64,000 bases of DNA from Flavobacterium shii (lineage in GTDB: Bacteria; Bacteroidota; Bacteroidia; Flavobacteriales; Flavobacteriaceae), in assembly GCF_025847235.1 (NCBI RefSeq), contig NZ_JAOZEW010000003.1, forward strand, positions 62,001-126,000, written 5' to 3'. A program made the translations under genes and the position numbers. Below the pieces are notes generated by a model. That model made no database searches, was not told where the DNA came from, and worked only from the letters and a program-made list of their open reading frames with translations. Shown here piece by piece: positions 47,142 to 55,744 of the stretch. How positions within the stretch are numbered: position 1 is the stretch's first letter; every line of letters begins with the position of its first letter.

Positions 47142-48311
47142 ATGGAAAAAAAATTACTCATTCTTTTATTCTTTTTTATTAGTATAGTCCTTCAAGGACA
47201 AACAAAATATGGGATATTAGTAGAAACAGCTCTGGATCCTTTTTTGGGATGGGGTGGTAGTCACGGCGGTAGTCATAGTATTCGAGTTGGAAATAACGCT
47301 ATTTATAAAAGTAGTAATAGCCAAGATGTGGTTGTAACCGAATATGATTTTTTCTATGTAACTGCTCCTTACCCTTCTGTAATAACATGTACAGGTGGGA
47401 CTACTGGTAATATAGATGTTCCAGACTGTAGACAAAGTTCAACAATACCCTATGATCCAAATACTTTCGACCGATCCTCTTTTAGTGGGTGTATTGCCTA
47501 TTCCAAAATAATGGGTATTTATTTACCTCAACCGGTTAACTCAAATGCTTGTAAAGAAGATGTGATTACTTTTAATCGCGGTTGGAACTGGCAATATAGC
47601 TATGATGGTAGCAATTGGGTAAATTTTACAAGTGAATTTCAGGCACAAAGAAATATCTCGTTTAAAATAAAAGATCTAAGTGGATCAGAAGGAAAATTAA
47701 AAATTTATTTTAGAACTGGTTATGTTAGTATTAATGGCTCAAAATTTACCGATCAAATCGTTTATGATATTATACCGTGTTCACCTGGTTTAGTTGGTAC
47801 TCCAAATAAAACTAACCTATCTTGTAATAATGGTAATAATGGCCAGGTCACTTTTACTTTTGATAGAGATTTAATCCAAAATGAAAGTTTTTTACTAAAT
47901 CTTACTCAAATAGTAAATGGAAATAACTTACCTCCGATTACAAAAAATGTGTCTATAGCAGATTTCCCTAATAGGCAAATAACATTTACAGGCTTAGCTT
48001 CTGGAACATACTTTTTGCATTATCAAACCTTTCTAAATAATGGTTCAAATCCTACAAGTGACAATACAGATAATCCATTTTTTATAGATCAACCTACTCC
48101 ATTAAAATTTATAATAACACCTACTAACCCTTCATGTAATGGAGGTAATGGAGAAATACTTATAAATACATCGGGTGGGACACCTCCCTATTTCTATTCA
48201 ATAAATAATGGAACTAAAATACAATTTGCAAATGGGAGTCCAATAATTCCGGCTCCAAATGGACTTTACAGTATAAAAATAACCGATAGTAATGGTTGCA
48301 TTGAAAAATAG
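47142..48311 (+). CDS. exported protein with one terminal SprB-like repeat, paralogue 3
   Basis: The 389-residue protein has a signal peptide (LILLFFFISIVLQGQ) and a distinct head with Gly/Ser/His-rich start (GWGGSHGGSHSIRVG). The block SCNNGNNGQVTFTFDRDLIQNE to FFIDQPTPLKFII is very like paralogue 1. It ends with a SprB-like repeat (PSCNGGNGEILINTSGGTPPYFYSINNG) and ITDSNGCIEK. The following gene starts 22 nt later with what looks like the continuation of that repeat type. Confidence 0.75.
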   Translation: MEKKLLILLFFFISIVLQGQTKYGILVETALDPFLGWGGSHGGSHSIRVGNNAIYKSSNSQDVVVTEYDFFYVTAPYPSVITCTGGTTGNIDVPDCRQSSTIPYDPNTFDRSSFSGCIAYSKIMGIYLPQPVNSNACKEDVITFNRGWNWQYSYDGSNWVNFTSEFQAQRNISFKIKDLSGSEGKLKIYFRTGYVSINGSKFTDQIVYDIIPCSPGLVGTPNKTNLSCNNGNNGQVTFTFDRDLIQNESFLLNLTQIVNGNNLPPITKNVSIADFPNRQITFTGLASGTYFLHYQTFLNNGSNPTSDNTDNPFFIDQPTPLKFIITPTNPSCNGGNGEILINTSGGTPPYFYSINNGTKIQFANGSPIIPAPNGLYSIKITDSNGCIEK

Positions 48312-48333
48312 ATAACCCAAATATAAAATAATT

Positions 48334-51300
48334 ATGAAAAAACATTACTTACTATTATTATTCTTTATGAGTTTATTGGGTTATTCTCAAGTTGGTGCAC
48401 TCCAACCAGATGGATCAAGAACAGTAACTATAACCCAACCATCTGCAATAACAATATCCGGAACTGCAATAAATGCAACTGGTTTTGGGAAACCAAATGG
48501 TCAAATCAGTGGTTTTGAAATCATAGGAGGTACACCCGGTTATACCCAAACATGGACAAAAGACAATCTAACTTTTACCCCTACCAATTTAAACCAACTT
48601 CTATGGGGAGTATATAAAATTAATGTAACCGATGCTAAAAATTGTTTTACCACAAAGACATTTACAATTGATCATCCTCAGGAATTAATAGTAACTCTAT
48701 CCGGTAATACTCCTATTGCTTGCTTTGGAGGAACTGGAAGTCTTAACGCAGACGTGAGTGGGGGAACAAAAACAATCGGCTATTCTTACAAATGGTACAT
48801 ACTAAATGGAGTAAATTATGACGAGATTTTCGGCAAAACAAGTAATAATCCGACTGGATTAATAAAAGGTACATATAGAGTTATTGTAACAGATAATGCA
48901 ACTCCTCCAAATAGTACTACTTCTGCCGATATTCTATTAGATCAAAACCCAAAAATAGTTGCCTCTCCAACGGCTACAAATGTACTCTGTAAAGGAGAAT
49001 CAACAGGAGCAATCACACTAACAATTAGTGGAGGAACAGGGACATATAACGTTTCCTGGACTGATGGTCCTGCAACTCAGAACAGGACAGGATTAAGCAA
49101 AGGAACATATCAATATACTATTACCGATGTAAATGTTACCGGGTGTTCCATTACAGGCTCTGCAATTATTACAGAACCAACTATAAAACTAGCAACCAAC
49201 ACGCCTTCTCAAAAACAACCTTCAACACCAACAAGTAACGATGGTGAAATCACTATAAATGCAATTGGTGGAGAAAATGGCTATACTTATATTGTAACTA
49301 AAGTTAACGGTACCCCTACCACATACCCTACAAATATAATTACTGGATTAAGTGATGGGATCTACGATGTTTATGTAAGAGATGGTAATGGTTGTACAAC
49401 AACTTCAGAACGATTTACACTAAAAGCATTGGCTATAAATCTTGTTAATCAAGTTAATATTAAATGTCACGGGGAAAACACAGGTACCTTAACCATTGAG
49501 GCAGTTGGTGGAACAACACCATATACCTATAGTTGGTTTGAAGTTGTAAAGGGTATAGAAACCGAAATTCCCTTACAAACTAATCCTACTATTACTGGGC
49601 TTACTCTAGGTAAATACCGAATTAAAGTTAAGGATGCTTCCAAAGAAATTTATACAGATTATGATATTACACAACCTCTAGATCCACTTACAGCAACTCA
49701 CTCTTATACTAATGTAAGTTGTTATGGTGGTAATAATGGAACTATTACACTGGATATTAAAGGAGGAACAGCAGGTTACACAGTTATTTACACAGACATT
49801 AAGAGTCCTGTAAAAATAATAGATGCAACCAAATTAATTGCCGGAACATATTCTTATATCGTAACAGATGCTAATAATTGTACTTACAACAGCCCTGCTA
49901 ATATCACAATTAGCCAGAATGCTCAAGTAACTATAACAAGTATTACACAAACACAACCAACCATAGTTACTGCAAATGATGGAGTAATAACTATTAATGC
50001 AGATGGAGGTACAAATACGTACACTTATATCCTGAAAAAAAATGGTATTAGTACCGAATATTCAACTAATGTAATTACTGGTTTAGGAGATGGAGTTTAT
50101 GAAGTTACAGTTAGAGATGGTAACAATTGTACCACTAGCAGCGAAACAGTGACTTTAAAAGCATTGGCTGTAGCCTTTGTAAATAAAATTGATGTAACCT
50201 GTAATGGAGCAAATACTGGTAGTATAGAAGTACGTGTAAGCGGAGGAAAACCTCTATACAGTTACAAATGGTATTACAAACAAAATACAACCGACGTTAA
50301 TTATACAGAACTTGCTGGTGAAGTAACAAATAGAACCCAAAATTTATACGCTGGTTTCTATAAAGTTGTAGTAACAGACAATGTGAATATTTCGAGAGAG
50401 CTAATAATTGCAGAACTAATAGAGAGACCTGCTATAACATGTACTTTTGTTCAAACAAATGTAAGCTGTTTTAATGGTAGCGATGCAACTATTACATTGA
50501 CTATTCAAGGAGGGACGGGAGATTACCATGTCACTTGGAACGATGGTATCACTACAAAGGATAGAACAGGAATTCCACTTGGCGACTATTCTTTTACTAT
50601 TACAGATGATAATGGATGCTCGTATTCGACAACACCTATTCCGGTTAAAATTACACAGCCTTTAAAACCTCTAATTATAGCTTCTTATAATAAAATTGAA
50701 GCAAGTGGTTATAGCTTAAAAAATGGTAGTATTGATATCGTAGCAGCCGATGGAACATCCCCATATACTTATCAATGGTATCAAGGTGCTGGTAAAACAA
50801 TAATGGCAGGCAAAAAGAATACTTTATTAAATGGAATTGGTCAAGGAACATATACTGTTGTTGTTACAGATAAAAATCTATGTACAACAGAAACAACCTA
50901 TACTATTTATCAGCCGGATGAATTATTAATTACAAATATTTCTCAAACTCAAGCTATAAAATGTTTTGAGAACAAACAAGCTATTTTAAAAGCGACTATA
51001 ACAGGAGGTGCACCAATTGGTGTTCTAGATGCAGATAAAAATTATGTCTATAAATGGTATAATAAATTAACACCAACTCTTGTTGCCTCAACAACAAATC
51101 CTTCCGAAACATTGCTTGCTGGAGATTATATTTTAGAAGTTTCAGATGGATTTGGGAATAGTTATACTTCCGCCCCAGTCACTGTGATTGAACCGGATCT
51201 TTTAAAAATTAATTATACCCAAAAGAATGTTTCTTGTAATGGAGATAGTGATGCCGAAATTACAATTGCTATTACTGGAGGTACAGGACCATATAAAATT

Positions 51301-53151
51301 GTATGGAGCACAGGAAATAATGCAAATCAAAATACATTAGACAATCTTATGGCTTCAACATATAATGTTACTGTAACCGATGCCAATCTTTGTGAAACAA
51401 AACAAGAAATCATCATTACCGAACCAAATCCAATGGGAATAATAGTAGTTAAAACTCCCCCATCGGCTTTAGGAGTAGATGATGCGAGTATTAAAGTTAC
51501 AGTTGTTGGTGGAACTCCAAATTATAATTTCAAATGGTATGATAAAAATGATACTTTAATCTATACCGATGACAATAAAGAATCTAATAGTATTTACAAT
51601 ATTTATGTAGGTCAATATTTTATCACTATAACCGATGCAAATGGTTGTTTGATTGATAAAAGAGATTTAGATAAAGTTGATCCTTTGTTTATTAAATTGG
51701 CTCAAATTAACATTGTAAAATGTAATGGTGATGCTACAGCAAGTATAAAAGCAATTACTTCTGGTGGACTTCCGGATTATTACTACAAATGGTATGATGT
51801 AACCAATCCAAACTTAGTTATTAGCGAAGCCGAAACTTTAATAAATGCCAAAGCAGGGACTTATTATGTGATTGCAACAGACTATTTTGGTAAATCTATT
51901 CAAAGTGAAAACCTTACAATTACACAACCTACAGCTTTAGACAATTCTCTTTCATCCGAATATACTCGTTGTGGTGATGGAACTGATTGGACAATTACTT
52001 CGGCAGCATCTGGAGGTACAGCGCCTTACTCTTACTTATGGAATACTGGTGCCCGAACTGCCGATTTAGTCGATACTGTTCCTGGAAATTATTCATTATT
52101 AGTTACAGATAATAATGGTTGTACAATCACTAGAAATATAAATATTATTGCTCCTATTCATTTGGCTGCAGCCGAAGTAATAAAAATACCAACATGTTAT
52201 GCTGGTGGAGATGCTACAATTACAGTAACAGCTTCGGGAGGAAAAGCCCCTTATGTTTACTTATGGAACACAGGCGAAAAATCGAATGTATTAAGTAATG
52301 CTTCTGCTGGAGATTATACAGTTACCGTAACCGATAGTAAAGGTTGTATCATTAATCATACATACGCAATCGTAAATCCGCCAAAAGATGTTATAAATCT
52401 AGGTGAAGATGTAACATTATGTTTTGACCAAAGCTTGACTATTAATGCAACTATCGATGATGATAAAGCAATCTATTTATGGACGTCCGATAAAGGTTTT
52501 ACTAGTAACAAACCGATGATTACAGTATCTCAACCTGCAAATTATACAGTTGTTGTAACCAATAAACTAGGTTGTGAAGCTACTGATACCATCAAAATAT
52601 CTGCTCAACAAACAGCTATTAGTGCCGAATTTGCGATTTCATCACAAGTTTTTGTAAACGAGAAATTCATTATTGTAGATATCAGCAACCCAGAGGCCGA
52701 TAGTATCGAATGGATATTACCTGCCGACGCAACAGTTAAATCAAAAGATAAAGACTATGCCGAAATGAGTTTCTCCAAGGCTGGTGAATACGAAATTACA
52801 ATGGTTACCCAAAAAGGAGATTGTACTGCATTTCAAACCAAGAAAGTACTGGTTATCGAAGGAGAATATAAAGATCCTGACACAACCGATCTGCAAAAGA
52901 AATTTGATATGAAGATTTATCCAAACCCTTCAAACGGAATATTTACTGTAGATGTCACTTTGGACAAAATAATGGCTGGACATGTCAAAGTATATAATCT
53001 AAGTAATAACATGGTAATTGACTCTAAATCTGAAAATGGTAAAGATGCCTATTCTTTCAATTTTAGCCTAAGCGGACTACCTTCTGGAATATATTTCGTC
53101 TTATTTGAATCTCAACAAGGAAATAAATTAAGAAAGATAATTATACAATAA
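48334..53151 (+). CDS. large SprB-repeat surface protein with T9SS type A sorting domain
   Basis: The 1605-residue protein has a signal peptide (LLLLFFMSLLGYSQ) and about 16 tandem SprB-like repeats. Around eleven carry the C-x-G/N motif (SCYGGNNGTITLDIKGG, PTCYAGGDATITVTASGG) and about five lack the cysteine (TSNDGEITINAIGG). A PKD-like segment and the T9SS C-terminal domain follow (IYPNPSNGIFTVDVTLDK to SGIYFVLFESQQGNKLRKIIIQ). SprB itself is the mobile adhesin of flavobacterial gliding; this is a smaller relative. It should pass the outer membrane through the type IX system and stay on the surface or be released. Confidence 0.9.
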   Translation: MKKHYLLLLFFMSLLGYSQVGALQPDGSRTVTITQPSAITISGTAINATGFGKPNGQISGFEIIGGTPGYTQTWTKDNLTFTPTNLNQLLWGVYKINVTDAKNCFTTKTFTIDHPQELIVTLSGNTPIACFGGTGSLNADVSGGTKTIGYSYKWYILNGVNYDEIFGKTSNNPTGLIKGTYRVIVTDNATPPNSTTSADILLDQNPKIVASPTATNVLCKGESTGAITLTISGGTGTYNVSWTDGPATQNRTGLSKGTYQYTITDVNVTGCSITGSAIITEPTIKLATNTPSQKQPSTPTSNDGEITINAIGGENGYTYIVTKVNGTPTTYPTNIITGLSDGIYDVYVRDGNGCTTTSERFTLKALAINLVNQVNIKCHGENTGTLTIEAVGGTTPYTYSWFEVVKGIETEIPLQTNPTITGLTLGKYRIKVKDASKEIYTDYDITQPLDPLTATHSYTNVSCYGGNNGTITLDIKGGTAGYTVIYTDIKSPVKIIDATKLIAGTYSYIVTDANNCTYNSPANITISQNAQVTITSITQTQPTIVTANDGVITINADGGTNTYTYILKKNGISTEYSTNVITGLGDGVYEVTVRDGNNCTTSSETVTLKALAVAFVNKIDVTCNGANTGSIEVRVSGGKPLYSYKWYYKQNTTDVNYTELAGEVTNRTQNLYAGFYKVVVTDNVNISRELIIAELIERPAITCTFVQTNVSCFNGSDATITLTIQGGTGDYHVTWNDGITTKDRTGIPLGDYSFTITDDNGCSYSTTPIPVKITQPLKPLIIASYNKIEASGYSLKNGSIDIVAADGTSPYTYQWYQGAGKTIMAGKKNTLLNGIGQGTYTVVVTDKNLCTTETTYTIYQPDELLITNISQTQAIKCFENKQAILKATITGGAPIGVLDADKNYVYKWYNKLTPTLVASTTNPSETLLAGDYILEVSDGFGNSYTSAPVTVIEPDLLKINYTQKNVSCNGDSDAEITIAITGGTGPYKIVWSTGNNANQNTLDNLMASTYNVTVTDANLCETKQEIIITEPNPMGIIVVKTPPSALGVDDASIKVTVVGGTPNYNFKWYDKNDTLIYTDDNKESNSIYNIYVGQYFITITDANGCLIDKRDLDKVDPLFIKLAQINIVKCNGDATASIKAITSGGLPDYYYKWYDVTNPNLVISEAETLINAKAGTYYVIATDYFGKSIQSENLTITQPTALDNSLSSEYTRCGDGTDWTITSAASGGTAPYSYLWNTGARTADLVDTVPGNYSLLVTDNNGCTITRNINIIAPIHLAAAEVIKIPTCYAGGDATITVTASGGKAPYVYLWNTGEKSNVLSNASAGDYTVTVTDSKGCIINHTYAIVNPPKDVINLGEDVTLCFDQSLTINATIDDDKAIYLWTSDKGFTSNKPMITVSQPANYTVVVTNKLGCEATDTIKISAQQTAISAEFAISSQVFVNEKFIIVDISNPEADSIEWILPADATVKSKDKDYAEMSFSKAGEYEITMVTQKGDCTAFQTKKVLVIEGEYKDPDTTDLQKKFDMKIYPNPSNGIFTVDVTLDKIMAGHVKVYNLSNNMVIDSKSENGKDAYSFNFSLSGLPSGIYFVLFESQQGNKLRKIIIQ

Positions 53152-53201
53152 GAGATAGTTTTCAAATCAAAAAAATAAAATTGAATCATACAGTCAGAAA
53201 C

Positions 53202-53228
53202 AAATAGGGAAATAACCCTTCCCTATTT
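53202..53228 (+). terminator. possible internal terminator or processing hairpin
   Basis: AAATAGGGAA pairs perfectly with TTCCCTATTT, followed by ATTTTCC. It lies in the 98-nt gap after the SprB-repeat gene, the largest gap in the block. It may end a first transcript or reduce read-through. Confidence 0.5.
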
Positions 53229-53249
53229 ATTTTCCTAGCAAACATAATA

Positions 53250-55697
53250 ATGAGTTTAAAAAGAATATTATTTTTCACCATACTACTTACAGGCACATTT
53301 GGATATTCCCAAAATTTCAATGTCGAAGAAGTAGCCAAATCCAAATTAGTAAATGTTACCGGAGGAGCATCTGCAAATGCAGTCATGTATTCTGGTAATG
53401 CTGCGCGAGATCCCTTTACTTATTTCCTTAACGGAAACATAAATATAAATATCGCGAACCTATATAATTTGCCATTTTCATTTTCTTATACAAGTCAAAA
53501 ATTCGGTTATAACAAACCCGTATTGATGAACCGTTTGAGTATTCACCCATCTTATAAATGGATTACAGCTCATATTGGCGATGTAAGCATGAATTTCTCT
53601 CCTTACACTTTAAGCGGACATCAGTTTACTGGTTTCGGAATTGACTTAACTCCTCAAGGCAAATTTAAAGTTAGTGCCATGTACGGACGTTTGGTAAGAA
53701 GTAGCGAATATGACATTATTAATACCGAATTGGTACCTACCTACAAAAGATATGGTTATGGTTTTAAAACACAATACCAGCTGGAAAAAGTAAATCTTGG
53801 ACTTACATTCTTTAAAGCCAAAGATCAAATGAGTTCATTATCAATTCCGATTCCGTTTGAACTTGGTGTAACTCCACAAGAAAATGCTGCCATAAGTTTT
53901 GAAACCTCTTTTAAACTTTTCCAGAAATTACAAGTTGTTACCGAATTTGCCAATAGTAGCATTACCGAAGATTCCCGAGTAACATCAAGTACCAAAGCAC
54001 GAAGTGTTTCATCTCTTTTTTTAAACTCAAACACTACAACTACAAGCTATAATGCTTTTAAAGGACAGCTTGTTTATCCTGCAGGAAAAGGAACTTTAGG
54101 ATTAGGATATGAATGTATAGATCCTAATTACAGAACATTTGGTGGTTACTATTTTAATAATGATTTAGAAAACATTACTGTAAATGCTTCGCAAACTTTA
54201 TACAAAGATAAACTGAGCTTAAATTTGAATTTAGGACTTCAAAAAGACAATCTCGATAAACAGAAACAAAGCCAAATGAAACGTTTAGTTTCTGCGATAA
54301 CTGCAGATTATAGAGCCAATGATAAATTGAATCTTAATTTTAATTATTCAAATTTTCAATCTTATACCAACAGTCGCAACCAATTTGATTACATCAATCA
54401 AACCTCAGAATATCAATATCTGGATACTTTAAATTTTAGACAAGTCAATCAAAATGCTGCAATTACCATTAACTATCTACTTAAAAATGATAAAAAGGTA
54501 AAACAAGCAATAAATGCCAATTTCAGCCTTCAAGATGCCGTGAACCAACAAGAAGGTAAAACTATTGCAGGTGGTGCTACTACATTTTACAATTCGGGAC
54601 TTTCATATATATTAGGCTTTCCCGAAAGATCACTTAACTTAACAGCTTCATTAAATAGTACTGTTGGAAAAATGGATACAGGAAAAAACCTAATCATTGG
54701 TCCTACCATTGGTGCAACGAAACTCTTTTTTGAAAGAAAAGTAAATACATCATTTTCTACCAGTTACAACACCAGTTATAATAATGGAGATAAACAAAAT
54801 GATGTTTTTAATGTACGTCTTAATGGTACTTACATTTACATGGAAAAACATAATTTCGGTTTAAATGCAATTACACTTTTCAGCAATTCCAAGACTACAA
54901 AAAACAATGATATAACAGCAACTTTTAGCTATTCTTATTCTTTTGATAAAATAAAACTTCGAGTTATAAAGAAAGAAGATAAACTCGAAAACAGGGACAA
55001 CCTAACTCATGACAACGTTCTCAAAATCAATTTCAAGAACGTTACTTTGGATGGAACCAAAAGTGAAATAATAAAACAATTAGAAGAATTACAACTTCAG
55101 CTTAATCCTGTACCAACTGCTGAAACAACCAATCTGGATCATTTATTAACTGTTGCCAGAATGACATTGGATGATGCCGAATTCAAAGAGAAAGTACTAG
55201 ATTATTTAGATCAATATACATTCGACAAAGAAACCATAAGTAAGTATAATTCCTTACTATCAGATGTTTGCAAAAAACTCCATCAAGAAATGATTCGAAA
55301 AGATGAAAGTATCGAAAGATCATATAAAGATGCTATAGGTAAAGTAAACAACCATAAAATGCACGGAGTAAATAGTAGTGAGGTCACAGATAAAATAAGC
55401 TACAATACCTATTTAAAACTTGTAGAAAGAAGTAACAAAAACCAACAACAACTTGTTAATCACCGATGGATGCTTCGTGAATTCTCAAACCTTGCAAAAA
55501 TACCAGCAACCCAATTACTAGCAAACGAAACAATCGCAGGTTTTAGTAAACAAGAAGTAGATACAATTTTTGATATGATTGCTAATAAGAAGCCAGACAT
55601 CGAAATTATCGAAGGATTAGAAGAAAAAATAATTCCATTTTATCATCAATTAGCAGTCAAAAAAGCTGTCAATGACGAAATTGAATTAAAATATTAA
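53250..55697 (+). CDS. predicted outer-membrane barrel protein with helical C-terminal domain
   Basis: The 815-residue protein has a signal peptide (ILFFTILLTGTFGYSQ). Residues ~30-600 alternate aromatic and polar residues in many short strands (FSFSYTSQKFGYNKPVLMNRL, YSYSFDKIKLRVIKK), as in large outer-membrane barrels. Residues ~610-815 are charged and helical (EIIKQLEELQLQLNPV, DESIERSYKDAIGKV). It is not a TonB-dependent receptor: no plug or TonB box is seen. In this block it could export or anchor the neighbouring surface proteins. That is inference. Confidence 0.7.
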   Translation: MSLKRILFFTILLTGTFGYSQNFNVEEVAKSKLVNVTGGASANAVMYSGNAARDPFTYFLNGNININIANLYNLPFSFSYTSQKFGYNKPVLMNRLSIHPSYKWITAHIGDVSMNFSPYTLSGHQFTGFGIDLTPQGKFKVSAMYGRLVRSSEYDIINTELVPTYKRYGYGFKTQYQLEKVNLGLTFFKAKDQMSSLSIPIPFELGVTPQENAAISFETSFKLFQKLQVVTEFANSSITEDSRVTSSTKARSVSSLFLNSNTTTTSYNAFKGQLVYPAGKGTLGLGYECIDPNYRTFGGYYFNNDLENITVNASQTLYKDKLSLNLNLGLQKDNLDKQKQSQMKRLVSAITADYRANDKLNLNFNYSNFQSYTNSRNQFDYINQTSEYQYLDTLNFRQVNQNAAITINYLLKNDKKVKQAINANFSLQDAVNQQEGKTIAGGATTFYNSGLSYILGFPERSLNLTASLNSTVGKMDTGKNLIIGPTIGATKLFFERKVNTSFSTSYNTSYNNGDKQNDVFNVRLNGTYIYMEKHNFGLNAITLFSNSKTTKNNDITATFSYSYSFDKIKLRVIKKEDKLENRDNLTHDNVLKINFKNVTLDGTKSEIIKQLEELQLQLNPVPTAETTNLDHLLTVARMTLDDAEFKEKVLDYLDQYTFDKETISKYNSLLSDVCKKLHQEMIRKDESIERSYKDAIGKVNNHKMHGVNSSEVTDKISYNTYLKLVERSNKNQQQLVNHRWMLREFSNLAKIPATQLLANETIAGFSKQEVDTIFDMIANKKPDIEIIEGLEEKIIPFYHQLAVKKAVNDEIELKY

Positions 55698-55744
55698 AAA
55701 GACTAAAATCTAAAAGTATAATAGTTATAAATAAATTACCCAAA

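Noticed and set aside
44493..48311. The three short SprB-like genes as frameshifted pieces of one gene
   Set aside because: Each has its own start and signal peptide and a different head, so they are separate genes. The split-repeat relation to the next gene is kept as a finding.
48334..53151. Repeats in the 1605-aa gene as a CRISPR or satellite array
   Set aside because: They are diverged protein repeats of 75-100 codons in one open frame.
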